In this document: in pieces, positions 37,277-48,254 of the stretch
Numbering within the stretch: the stretch's first letter is position 1
How the letters are laid out: each line of letters begins with the position of its first letter
NCBI RefSeq assembly: GCF_003711515.1
Contig: NW_021167079.1
Coordinates: forward strand, 6,442,385 to 6,506,384
Source of the DNA: Sodiomyces alkalinus F11
Taxonomy: Eukaryota; Ascomycota; Sordariomycetes; Glomerellales; Plectosphaerellaceae
Reading direction: 5' to 3'
Length of the DNA: 64,000 bases
The notes under the pieces: generated by a model
Told to the model about the DNA's origin: nothing
The model's database searches: none
Seen by the model: the letters and a program-made list of their open reading frames with translations, nothing else
Made by a program: the position numbers and the translations under genes

Positions 37277-39197
37277 CGAACAAACAGTCTTTTCCCGACT
37301 TTTGTACTCTCCGTCTATCTTGTGTCGCTTTGCTTATAGCATATCATTATTCTGTTTTGCAGGCCTCCTTTCACGGGGCATTCCTGCGTGTACAACCTGC
37401 GGCGCCGTTTTTCGTTCGATCGGAGTTTTAATTCCTTTCCTCTCTCTATCCTTCTGCGTTCAAATACCCATGGGAAAGCGAATACCACGCGGGCTTACAG
37501 GACCGGCATGCTGACGGAGCACCGCATTCGTTGCAATGTTCAACAATGGCGCCCACTATTCTTTGAAGATACCCGGCGAACAGATCGGACGATGACACCA
37601 ACATCGATCCACGAGCCAGTCATTCTTTGTTCTTGCCTTATTTTTCTTTTCCTCGACCTAATAATGTCGACTCGCCCCTTGTATATTGGGGTTTTGCTTG
37701 CTTGGAGTGGGCGATGTATATTGTTGCATTATCTCTCAATTGCCCCCACCCACCCCTTTTATTCTCTCTTTTGTTTCTCGATTTTGGAGTTGCCTTTTCC
37801 ATTTTCAGTTTAATCATGTTGCATCTGGCCGCTTGGCACATGGTCCGTGGATCGCGGCGTTACAAATGTTGGATCAGTCCTTTCTCACTGCATGCTCATT
37901 TTCTCTCATCAGTTGCAGTTTGTTATAATACCTGCGGTTATTCACAGCGGTTTTAAGAGGAGGATGAAGGAATGTCGGGTTCACGATGTCGGCCAATACC
38001 CTAAGTGGCCATGATGTGACGAGATGCGCAAGGAATACTCGGGAGCATATGCGCATGAAGAAATGGCGGGGGGCTTAAAGGACATCCCGAACTCTACCGG
38101 GGCTCTTGACGATTCACTGAAGAGGGCTGAATGTAATACGATGGATGAGAATCGGACGGCTATTGGACAGTGCCCTAGAGTGCTTCAATAATGCGTGTAT
38201 CAGGTGACGACGAGCATTTTGGAGATGAGGTGCTGAGAAGCCGTTCTATTCAGGAAGAGATATGCATTCGACAAGGCACCACCCTCTGTTTTGACTACCT
38301 TAGGTATGATGAAAGTGAAGAGTCAGACGTCCAGCTTCTGTTTGAAAAGTGCCGTACCCCTATTCAGTTCACCGAACAGACGCGACTTCCCCTACATTAC
38401 CTCCGTATGAAGGCAAGTATTTTGTGACGCCACTGTACTCCGTTCCAAAAGTTACGAAGACAAGAGGGTCCTGAAACAACGATTGACGCTCGGTTAATAA
38501 GTGTTGTTGATGGAGGGGAAACCCAACTGCCTAGGTACAGCCCCTGGCAAAAAGTATTTGAATACGCCTATGTACCATCGACCCACAAAATATCAGGCTG
38601 AGGGCATATAGGCTTACTATCTAGCCTCAAATACATAGGAGTGTTCAAATACTTATTGCCTCCCACTATACAACAGTGGAAGGAATATTACCCTAGGATA
38701 AGGTAAGCTTCCTAGCCCGAGAGGAGGTCACATGACCCACCCAACAGTTCCGAACTTCTCCGGGCCCACTGAAGACCGTTTATGGAGGTGGGCTCTTAGG
38801 GTAGTTCCGGAGATACGTTTAACCGACGTGCCGGTGCTGGGCTGAACTGAAAAGTTGATTGGACAGCTTAGGTCAAAGAACGTTCAACGCTCTTTTGCCG
38901 CCGGATTTACTCCGGAGCCACCGAAGCCTTCGTTCAACATAGCTGGCTTTCATCAACTCGAATTCAACGTCAGGTGTTGTTTTGCCTCATCCACAAACCC
39001 ACCCAACACAACAACCCGGCAAGAATAACAAACATGAGGGATCATCGGTAGTTGTGCTTCCTACCCATACGAAACAATCCATACGATAACCTTCGTTCTT
39101 TTGAATCTTCACCGATTTGGGCTGAGGCTGGCCAATCCGGCTTCCTCTTCGACCGTCCATCAGAGTCTCAACTGGCCACATCCGACAAGAACGTGCC
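37277..39197. other. Intergenic region between C2H2 gene and YME1
   Basis: The first kilobase is T-rich and likely includes the C2H2 3' UTR. An unremarkable 78-codon ORF at 38191-38427 was not accepted. A 131-bp inverted-repeat element lies at 38538-38668. The part just before 39198 is the YME1 promoter. Confidence 0.5.
38538..38668. mobile_element. Tc1/mariner-type MITE, 131 bp
   Basis: The ends form an inverted repeat: GGCAAAAAGTATTTGAATAC at 38546 against GGCAATAAGTATTTGAACAC read from the right end, continuing to CTATGTA; 26 of 29 inner positions match. The outer bases (CAGCCCCT and TAGTGGGA) fit a CAGTGGGA-like mariner end with RIP-type change on one side. TA dinucleotides flank both outer ends (38536-38537, 38669-38670), as expected for Tc1/mariner insertion. 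No coding capacity, so it would need a transposase elsewhere. Confidence 0.75.
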
Positions 39198-41504
39198 ATG
39201 GCTCTGCGGCCCACGGCAGCGCTCGCACTGAGTGCGGCCAGTTCCGTTCTTCGAAGACCACTGATGTCTCCACCAACGATGCGGCTCATGTTTAAGCTGG
39301 CAACCGCGCCCTACCTGCGAGTCACACCGAGACCGACAACACAATCCTTAGGTTTGCTGCTTCATACTCGTCCTTTCGGGTCAAGCGGCGGGAGTGGCGG
39401 GATTTCACGAAACCTCCTCGCTAGCAGGGAAGCTGCGGCGAACCGAAACCCGAACAGCGCCACGGCTCAGAATGCGTTCTACCAGTTACTTCTCAAAGCG
39501 AACATGCCGGCCATCATCATCGAGCGTTACCAGTCCGGCAGATTCGCCACGAATGAAGCTGCCGATGACGCCTACCACCGAGCCTTGATGATGCAACACC
39601 CGGTGGCTACCGGCAACGGGGACGTGTCGACCCATTTCTCGGGCCACCAGACGGATACGAACACCCCAACAGGTCACCTGTCCCAAGCACAGTTGCAGGC
39701 TGTGGGACAAGCCATCGCGGCACGGTCGCGAGACGCAAACATCGCTGTAGCTAAGGGTTCCGGTGTTGGTTCCAAGGATGGGCCGTTGCACGTCGTGGTC
39801 GACGAATCGGTTGGCGGCATCGTGTTCCGTTGGGTTAAGTTCCTGCTGTGGTTCTGCTTCTTCACGTATCTCAGTCTGGTCGTCGTCTCGTTCCTCATTG
39901 AGGGTCTCAACTTGTTCAAGCGCCCAGGCGGCAAGACCGACTCCGAAGTGAGGGCGGAAGCCCAGACGACGAGGTTTGCTGATGTCCACGGTGCTACTGA
40001 GGCGAAGGACGAGCTTCAAGAACTGGTCGAGTTCCTCCGCAATCCTGGAAAGTTCTCTACTCTCGGCGGCAAGCTGCCCAAGGGGATCCTCTTGGTCGGC
40101 CCCCCGGGGACTGGCAAGACCCTCCTCGCCCGTGCCGTCGCTGGCGAGGCCGGTGTGCCTTTCTTCTACATGTCGGGTAGCGAGTTCGATGAGGTCTACG
40201 TCGGCGTCGGTGCCAAACGAGTCCGGGATCTCTTCGCGGCCGCCAAGAGCAAGTCGCCTTCCATCATTTTCATCGACGAACTGGACGCTATCGGCGGGCG
40301 ACGCAACGCCCGGGATGCGGCATATGTGAAGCAGACTCTTAACCAGCTTTTGACCGAGCTTGACGGCTTCGAGCAGAACAGCGGAGTCATCATCATCGCG
40401 GCGACCAACTTCCCGGAACTCCTCGACAAGGCCCTGACCCGTCCTGGCCGATTCGACCGCCTTGTCACCGTGCCGCTGCCGGACGTCCGGGGACGAATCG
40501 ATATCCTGAAACACCACGCCAAGAAGATCAAGGCGGCGTCGGAGGTCAACTTCGAGGCCATTGCGGCTAGCACTCCAGGTCTGTCTGGAGCTGAACTAGA
40601 AAACATCGTCAACCAAGCGGCCATCCGAGCCAGCAGACTGAAGGAGTCGGCTGTGATGATGCGCGACTTTGAATGGGCCAAGGACAAGGTCATCATGGGC
40701 GCCGAGCGGAAGACTGTGATCGGCGAGAAGGAGAAGGAGATGACGGCTTACCACGAGGCCGGTCACGCTCTTGTCTCGTTCTTCAACGTGCACGGTCCCA
40801 ACAAGCTGTACAAGGTCACCATCCTGCCTCGCGGCAGCACCCTTGGCCACACTGCACATCTCCCGGAAATGGACAAGTACTCGTACACCACGCAGGATCT
40901 GAGATCTCTCATCGAGACAGCTTTGGGTGGCAAGCTGGCTGAGGAACTTGTTTATGGCAAAGACAAGGTCACTACTGGCGTCTCCAATGTAAGTTTTCCA
41001 CGCATGTCTCTCTTTGTCCATCGTGCCAGCGAGAATATTTGACTGACAAGAAATTCCTTTTCATGACAGGACCTTCAAAATGCTACCAACATCGCCTTTC
41101 AAATGGTGGCACAGTACGGCATGTCCGCCAAGCTCGGCCCGGTCGAATACGGCAGGAGATATAAGCAACTCAGCTCGGAGACCAGGGCAGTGATCGAGTC
41201 GGAGGTGCATCGGACCATCAGCGAGGCGCAAGAGAACGTGCGGGAGCTTTTGACGACCAAGCGGAAAGAACTCGACCTGCTGGCCAAGGCCCTCGTCGAG
41301 TACGAGACGCTCGACGTGTCGGAAGTCGAGAAGGTCATTCGGGGCGAGAAGCTGGTGAACCGGAAACCTGTGCCCAAGGGTCCACTTGTGGTGCCGTCTA
41401 AGCCCGGACTTATGCAGGCTCCCGGGATACCGCCTTTGGAACCCGATGACGGTGCTTCCGAGCCGCCTGCGTCGCCTCCTCCGGCAGCGCCTCCCGCGAA
41501 CTAA
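39198..41504 (+). CDS. yme1: Mitochondrial inner-membrane i-AAA protease YME1 (IAP-1)
   Basis: Two exons, 39198..40988 and 41070..41504, encode 741 residues. An Arg/Ser-rich N-terminus is a mitochondrial presequence. The segment [24 protein letters not shown] is the conserved region N-terminal to the AAA domain in YME1. One membrane span lies at about 212-238 ([20 protein letters not shown]). AAA motifs: Walker A GPPGTGKT (about 301), Walker [13 protein letters not shown] (about 356) and arginine finger region TRPGRFDR. The M41 metalloprotease site HEAGH is at about 519-523. A single span with this N-domain points to the i-AAA enzyme (intermembrane-space side) rather than the two-span m-AAA subunits. 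Role: hexameric ATP-driven quality control of inner-membrane proteins. The splice GTAAGT...ACAG continues GVSN-DLQNATN in frame. The tail ends in a Pro-rich stretch. Confidence 0.96.
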
Positions 41505-43347
41505 TGGCGGGAGAGTACGGACTGATGGGTAGTCTGAGGACACCATCGCCTGATCCAGGGAGCTGCCGGAGCAGCACGGTTGACCGCTTCCCAACATTTG
41601 TTACCGCCACCTTTCGGGGGAAATACGACGTCCGCAAGAAGATGTAGGTAGTCGGGGAAATGGCTTGCAAGATGGCTTCCCGACTCGGGGCCGAATACCG
41701 GTCACAGTACATCTCTCTTTCCTTTGGGCTGTCGTCATAACAGAAACAAACACCCCTCTCCGCTTATGAAGATTGGGTTGGCGCTGGCCTAGTCAGGGTA
41801 ATAGGACGGTCCATCACTCCTCGAGGGCATGTCGAGGGCAGACATGGTCTGCCCATGATATCGTTCGACGTGTAACTTGAAATGGAATGCTAGGACCAGC
41901 TACTCCCCAAAGTACTAAAAGGGCAAATGGAGGTATCCCCCGAGATGCAGAGCACCCGCTCAGTCGCGGCGTGGGTGGTTTAGCAGAAGAAAAGGGGGGA
42001 ACCTGAGAAAGAACAAACAGCAGCGATGCTCTAACCACGAGTGTAGTATTAATGATTTACCTTAGTTTCATTTGTTTATTTACTCTTGTAATTTAAATAG
42101 GTGAATATACGTCCAAAGTAGCGAAACCAACCAAAGTTGGCTTTAGTCTCAGCTTAGTCCTCTGGGTCTTACTGACCGAACCCATCCATGGAATGCCCCG
42201 CAACATGAGAACCCTCGAGTTTTTTCGGGTCATACGCCTTTATGCTATTATATACGTTGCAATGCCGACTTATCGCGGCGCCGACCTTCGTGGCGGGCAT
42301 TACGGGTACCTTAGGGGGACTGTTGGGTGGGGGTCGCTGTGTGAGTGACGTCGTCGGTAGATACGGAGACATGTGTTCCCCCCTTTTTGTCTTCCGCGAA
42401 ATAACTATCGATACTCCCTCCGTATTCGCACCTAAAACAACGCTCTTCTTCGGTAATAAGGTTATTAATTGATAGAAGAGAGCTCCCTAGATACCTGCCG
42501 TGGTGGAGATACTATAAGGCCTAACAGCAAGCCCTGTGCGTGTTACGTAACCCGCCTATCATACCTAATTACCTCCTACGGAGTGCTACGTACCTATGAA
42601 ATGCCCGATACAGTGTAAAGTGTACGAAGTACCTAAAGTACCTTACCTACAGAAACCTCCCGCCTTCCACCCAGGTGTGGTGTGTCCAATGATCGGGTGC
42701 AAATCCCATTCCCCCACGAGGAAGCCCACGGTTTTGGGAACTAGTATTGAGGGGAGGGGTTGGAGGGGTAGGAGGGGTTCCAGTGGTGGAGGTCAGCGGA
42801 GAACGTCGCATAATAATGTAGGCACCACAGGCAAGAACGGCACCATCTTTCGCTCTCTCTCTGTTCCTCTTCCCTGACTATCAGCACATATCCCATTCAA
42901 ACAAGAGGAGAAGATACCAGAGACTAGCCAGTGAACTAGGAGTGGCGTCATCGCATTGCACTTTAAGTGGACGGAATATTAGAGCTCGGCGAACCGTTCC
43001 AGTTTCAGTTTGCTCCCGTAAAGTACACTAGTGTACTGCCTCACGACTCCGTATATAAGGAGGTCATCTACCGACGTCGGATCCCAAGATCCGAGTAGAA
43101 ATAAACAACTATTACTTACCAACGTACTTTACTTACGCATATACTACAGCAACTTCGCACGCTCCCTTGCTCCTCTTTCATTTCCTTCCCGATTTGTCTT
43201 CCTATTTCTGGACGCAGACTGCTGGACGCTACTCCAGCCAAACTCAGTTCCGCGCTCCGCAGCTTCGATATTTGTCCTGCTCTCGTGCTCAAGACGTATT
43301 CTCTACCTTCACTCGGGTTGACAGGGGCATCATATATAACCTAGAAA
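41505..43347. other. Intergenic region between YME1 and the reductase gene
   Basis: No supported gene. A TACGAAGTA 9-mer is at 42623-42631 next to several GTACCT/AGGTAC blocks. The last 200 bp are CT-rich and form the likely promoter or leader of the reductase. Confidence 0.5.
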
Positions 43348-44744
43348 ATGACCAAGATTCTTCTCACAGGTTAGCCCTGTCTTCTACCTGGGGTTCCGCT
43401 GTCAAACTGTCCCCGTCTCCTGCGTTTAGACGATGTTCAGGAGTATGCTGATATATTTTCGTATATTCAAACAGGTGGCTCGGGCTTCATTGCCGGTATG
43501 TCCGTATCTCCCCATTAGCATCACTTGTCCTATCTGAGCTTCCTTTAGAGAACGCTCAGTCCGACCCTGGCCACAATTCCTTCTGATGCTCAAAGGATAG
43601 GTTTTCTGGGAGCGGCAAGGAAGCCTTTTCTCATGACTCCTTTATATTGACTTAACACCGACCAGCCCATATCTTGGAGCAGCTGCTCGAAGCCGGCCAC
43701 CAAGTTGTTACGACTGTACGGTCTGAAGAAAAGGCCCAGAAGATTCGCGATGCCCACAAGGACCTCGGCCGGGACGTTCTCGACGTCGTGATCGTCCCAG
43801 ACATTGCTCGCGAGGATGCCTTTGACGAAGTGGTCAAGACGCCCGGCCTGGAAGCCGTCTTGCACACTGCTTCGCCTTTCCATTACAAGTGGAGTACGTT
43901 CGTCCCTTCTCATCTGCCCTCCTGTCCTCTCCATTCTCGCTGCCCGGACCGTCAAAACTAACTTGGACAAACTACCCCTATCCCAGCCGATCCCCTCACC
44001 GAAGTCGTCAACCCGGCCGTCATCGGCACGACAGGCATCCTGAAAGCCCTGCACCGCTCAGCCCCAAGCGTGAAACGGGTGGTCATCACCTCTTCCTTCG
44101 CCTCCATCCTGGATGAAACCCGCCTCGAAGATCCCAGCGTAGTCTTCTCCGAACGGACCTGGAACCCGGTCACCATAGACGACATCCACCGCTCCAAGCC
44201 TACCGCCTACCGCGCCTCCAAGACGCTCGCCGAGCGCGCCGCTTGGGACTTCGTCGACTCCAGCAAGCCCTCTTTCGACCTCGTCACCATCTGCCCGCCC
44301 CTGGTCCTCGGTCCCGTGATCCACCACCTCGCCAGCCTCGACGCCATCAACACCTCCAACGAGCGTGTCGTCGCCCTCGCCCGCGGCGACTGGAAATCCA
44401 GCGTCCCCGAGACAGGGCCCCCTTTCCTCTGGATCGATGTCCGCGATGTTGCCCTCGCCCATCTGCGTGCCCTCGAGCGTCCCGAGGCTGGTGGTGGTCA
44501 CCGCCTCTTCGCCACTGCTGGCCGCTTCTGCAACGCCGAGATTGCCAAGGCTGCCCGCGAGAATTTCCCCGAGCTGAAGGACCGCCTGCCAGGACCCGAG
44601 GTCACTGGCGGAGAGTATCCCCCTGCGGACAAGCTGTTCAACTACGACAGTTCAGAGACCAATGCCATCTTGGGCATTGACTGGATTCCCTTGGAAAAAA
44701 GCATTGTAGATTTGATCAAGGATATCAAAGCATTTGGTATCTAG
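43348..44744 (+). CDS. NAD(P)-dependent reductase of the extended SDR family (GRE2/dihydroflavonol-reductase-like)
   Basis: Four exons: 43348..43369, 43475..43495, 43666..43893 and 43987..44744, encoding 342 residues. The first two exons are 22 and 21 bp, and are supported because they build MTKILLTGGSGFIAAHILEQ, the complete nucleotide-binding beta-alpha-beta start with TGGSGFIA. VLHTASPFHYKW and VKRVVITSSFASI follow, then the catalytic Tyr-Lys pair in PTAYRASKTLAE. This layout matches fungal methylglyoxal/aldehyde and ketone reductases such as yeast GRE2, which use NADPH on carbonyls. The true substrate cannot be read from sequence. It is a stand-alone gene with no cluster around it. The gene is convergent with ZPR1, whose stop lies 256 bp away. 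Confidence 0.88.
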
Positions 44745-45000
44745 ATGAGACGTGTGAATGGGATATAGATGAATATATATGAGTAAGAGAGTTGTGATGT
44801 ACCAACCACTCATCTCACGAGAAAATCCAAGGTGCGAGAAACAATCCATGCCTCCTCTTTTACCGTAAAAAAAAAGTGCTAGTATGTTCCTACCAAAGCA
44901 GTCGGATGATGCAAAGATGTCTCGAGACCAAGCATAGTCTATCGTCATTTCCGTCGTGCACATTGCTCTTACTCCTAGCTGCCCAGCCCCCCCCCGACCA

Positions 45001-46555
45001 CTACCTCTGGCTAGCGTCATCCGCCTTCTCGCCGTTGGCCTGCTCTTCCGTCTTTGCCTCCTCCGTCTTTGCCTCCTCCGTCTTTGTCCTTTCTGCATCC
45101 TCCTCGTACCCTTCCACTTTCATGTCCAGGAGTCCTAGGTCCTCCTCCTCCTCTTCCGCCCGCTCGTACGACTCCCTAGTGATCTGTGGGTCGGGTGCAG
45201 GGGGGTCGACAAGCGACTGCACGTAGCTGCTGGCAAGCGGATCGGTCAGGATCACAGTAAAAGGCCGCTCGCCATTGATAGCAGAGTCCAGCCCGTCAAA
45301 GAACTCGGTCCATCTGGCCTTCTCCTCGGGGACAAGCGAGTCGCCGCCCTGGCCCGCGGCGCCACCGTCTGCCTCGAAGATCTGCGAGTGCAGGTCGTTG
45401 CGCACCTGGGTCAAGAGGCCTTCGATGGTGGTGAAGCGGCCTCCGAGCGTGCCCGGGTTGACGGACAGGCCGAGTTCTGGACACTCAAGTTGGCAGCTCT
45501 CCGATTTGAGGATATCGCGCGACAGGTCCGTCGAACTCTGCACAGAGATGGTGATCTTTTCTCCCTTCTCGGGGATCTCGCCGCCGGTCTTGACGTCGTT
45601 GGAACGGTAGCCGCAGAGGTGGCAGACCGTGGACATGAGGACGACCTGCTTGAAGTGAGGGATGTCGACCATCTTCATGTGCGTCGTGCAATGCTTCATG
45701 CATCCCGGGCAGCTGGCAGGGAAGCTGTAGACCTCGTTGGGGATGATGTTCCCGTCGGCGTCAAGGCCCGGTTGGCCGTCCGGGCGGCTTCCGTCGGCGC
45801 CTACGTCGCCGCTGTCGGCGGACAAGCCCAGAGCCTCGTTCTGGGCCGGCGTCCGCTGATATTCGTGCTTCTCCCACTTGCCCACGCCGTCTTTCAGGTC
45901 TGGAGTGATGAAGGAGTTTCCGGCCGGATCGTCGATGGTGACTCGGAAGGGGAAAGCTTCGCCGGCCAACATGGCTCGGCCCTTATCGATGACCGCGGCC
46001 ACCTTATCGTGAACCTCGGGCGCCTCCTCTTTCCGGGTTTCTTGACCAAATTGGAGATCCTCAACGATGCTCATCAACAAGCCTTCGACGTTGGTGAGCT
46101 GGCCCTTTCCGGGAGGGACCTCGATGTCGAGTTCGATAAATTTGACGGTAGCAGTATCGGACTTGACAACCTGACGGGCAAAGTCGGGCATCGCAGTCAG
46201 GCGTAGTTCATAGTGAGTTCCCTTGGGTTGGATGGTGCCAGCGGGTTGAACTTCGTTATTGCGGAGCCCACAGTGTTCGCAGGAGAAGGACATGATGATG
46301 ATCTCACGGAAGTAAGGTATAGACGTGAGGAGCAGCCGGGTGATACCCTGTAGAGTAAAAGTAGTCAGCGATCAACGTCTCGCGAGAAAGCTAGGACCAT
46401 TGCATGCTGTCGTCGAATTAACGTACATTTCCCCCGCAATTCATGCAGAGAGACTCGATCTCCTCAACGGGTTGGATGTCTTCAGAGGACGGATCGACCT
46501 TCTGGCCGATGGTCTCGAAAAAATCTTTGGCGTTTGCCTTGTTCTCGGTCGCCAT
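45001..46555 (-). CDS. zpr1: Zinc-finger protein ZPR1
   Basis: Two exons on the minus strand, 46555..46427 and 46347..45001, encode 491 residues. Exon 1 ends within the first zinc finger (C37, C40) and exon 2 continues NGITRLLLTSIPYFREIIIMSFSCEHCG, completing it with C66 and C69. A second C4 finger lies near 255-300 (SCPGCMKHC...TVCHLCGYRSND), giving the duplicated ZPR1 architecture. ZPR1 is an essential protein acting with nascent eEF1A and in nucleus-cytoplasm signalling. The C-terminus is acidic with a tandem KTEEA peptide repeat encoded by 15-bp DNA repeats near 45055-45090. A long antisense ORF over this gene is a shadow. Confidence 0.96.
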
Positions 46556-47236
46556 TTTTTCTTCTTTTTCTTGCTTGTTCACACAAGTAGGCTGTATGTA
46601 GACGAGATTGTATGCTCCCGCGCGATCTCGAAGAACTACGCGACGAAATGTTCTTTTGTGTCGGGCGTTGAAGTGACACCAGAGTTGAGTTGAACAGAGC
46701 AGATGTCGATGGCGGGGTGGTGTCATAAAATATAACGGCGGGGTACAGGATTGGTCGTGAATATTTTTTCCCTTCTTTATTTTTTTCCCCCGATGGAGGG
46801 GCAACTTCAACGGAGGGGGCCTAGTAGATAGTCGCGGGGTTCGGTCATGTCAGCTCCACAAGTACCATCGAAGCAAATGTACCAGCTCAACACATCAAGA
46901 GAACCAACATGACCGACAATAGTGGCTCCAGATACTTGAGTAGGTGCCATATAAGGTGCGGAGCACTTCCCAATTAGACCCCAAATACCTTAGCCAGCTG
47001 GAGTTTGGGGTAGGTAGATACCTTAGAAAAGGTAGGACAAGGTACCGAAGCTACCCAAGGTACCTCAAACGGGATGGTCATCACCGGCGGCTTCCAGAAC
47101 GTTCCCCAGGCACCTGGTCGAATCTGGTCGCGGGCAGCAAAATTGTTGGTAATGCGACGCGGTAAGGTGCGACGTGCGACGTGCAACGGATGCAGGGCGT
47201 ATCCGATGTGGCGAGCATTGTGATTGAATACCTCTC
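46556..47236. other. Intergenic region upstream of ZPR1
   Basis: It contains the ZPR1 promoter and the downstream end of the Rpr2-type gene. Several AGGTAC/GTACCT blocks cluster at 46985-47070. No gene supported. Confidence 0.45.
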
Positions 47237-47992
47237 TTATTTTTTCCTGAAATCTGCGAGACTGAGATTGCGGGAAGAGGTTTGTGCTTGATCCAACAAC
47301 GCTTGGAGCCCTGCTTTCCTCTGCTTGGCGCGTTTCTTGCTGCTGGCATTGGCATTGGCCTTCGTTGCTGTTGTTGTTGCTCCCGTCATTGGCGTGGACC
47401 TCTTTGATCCATCTTCTGCTCTCGCCGCTACCGAGGTGGTGGGAATGGACTTCCCCACGGGCTTCTCCCCAGCGATTGTCGTCAGACTTTCTGTGGTGGT
47501 TTGCTTACTCTCGACCACTTCGGCAGATTTTGCTTTTCCTTTGCTTTTGCCTTTGGCCCGGCCATTGTGTCCAGCCCCCCTAGCAAGTTTGGGGACGACA
47601 ACGGTGGTGGCACGATGACAGCTACCGCATTGGATTACTTGCCGCATTCGCCCCCTCTCTTCCGAAGCTCGCGTCGTCCGATTTGATTGTTCAGTTTGTT
47701 GTTGAGCGGCAGCTGTGCGTTGCTCTGCCTGAAGAGCATGGCTCTTCCTCCATTTCCGCAAGGCATTCGTTGCCGCCTCGATGGTCAAAGTGGTCCCTTG
47801 ACCCGGTACCATGATATGGCCACAGCACCCACACACGTGAAGCCGTTGATGTTCCGTTTGTTCGATCTCATGGGCGAACATGACCTCATTGCGGCGGCTC
47901 ATCAGGTAGGCCGATGTTTCGGGCGCTGACCCCCGGAGTAGATGAGCTGCATTGCTCAGATAGGCGAGATGCGCCGATAATAGGGAGTCCAT
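47237..47992 (-). CDS. RNase P/MRP Rpr2/Rpp21/SNM1-domain protein
   Basis: A single exon of 251 residues from ATG 47992. It starts MDSLLSAHLAYLSNAAHLLR and continues GSAPETSAYLMSRRNEVMF, the helical N-terminus of fungal Rpr2/Rpp21/SNM1 proteins. Two CXXC pairs (C54-C57 in HVCGCCGHIMVPGQG; C122-C125 in QCGSCHRATT) would bind one zinc. The C-terminal half is a basic Lys/Ala-rich tail ending SSKKRAKQRKAGLQALL...LADFRKK, as expected of a protein contacting RNA. The open frame extends 171 bp further upstream, but the family pattern starts at MDSLL, so the shorter start is chosen. Role in this family: protein subunit of RNase P or MRP, trimming pre-tRNA or pre-rRNA; which of the two is not decidable. 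Divergent from TYW2 across 262 bp. Confidence 0.82.
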   Translation of the reverse strand: MDSLLSAHLAYLSNAAHLLRGSAPETSAYLMSRRNEVMFAHEIEQTEHQRLHVCGCCGHIMVPGQGTTLTIEAATNALRKWRKSHALQAEQRTAAAQQQTEQSNRTTRASEERGRMRQVIQCGSCHRATTVVVPKLARGAGHNGRAKGKSKGKAKSAEVVESKQTTTESLTTIAGEKPVGKSIPTTSVAARAEDGSKRSTPMTGATTTATKANANASSKKRAKQRKAGLQALLDQAQTSSRNLSLADFRKK

Positions 47993-48254
47993 TTGGCAGT
48001 TTTGGAGCGAGACGTCAGTCTGGACATCTCTCCATTCGTAATTCTCAGAGAATTTGTACGGATAATTTACTTCGCATGTGCAAGAAATTTGGAGGTGACG
48101 GTTCCGGCGAACGCGTTTCGTACGGAAAAGAGTTGGTGTTTCCGTGTTCATGCATGTCCCCACACCTAGTTGCTGTCTCCACTTCGGTCAGAAACCTTGG
48201 CCGAAATGGCTGGATGTCTACCTGGGTACTCAGTGACGCCTCTGGGTTTTGTTG
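47993..48254. promoter_or_regulatory. Short divergent promoter of Rpr2-like gene and TYW2
   Basis: Only 262 bp separate the two start codons, which face away from each other. No obvious TATA box was seen. Shared regulation is inferred from spacing alone. Confidence 0.45.

Noticed and set aside
36363..37283. 306-codon minus ORF opposite the C2H2 gene tail
   Set aside because: Mirror of the repetitive CAG/CAC-rich codons of the zinc-finger protein; no independent features.
38191..38427. 78-codon ORF between the C2H2 gene and YME1
   Set aside because: Acidic and starts with ATG but has no family features and no neighbouring exons that extend it.
39486..40517. 343-codon minus ORF opposite YME1
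   Set aside because: Antisense shadow of a well-supported conserved gene with strong codon bias.
45388..46206. 272-codon plus ORF opposite ZPR1
   Set aside because: Antisense shadow of ZPR1, whose frame is firmly supported by its zinc fingers.
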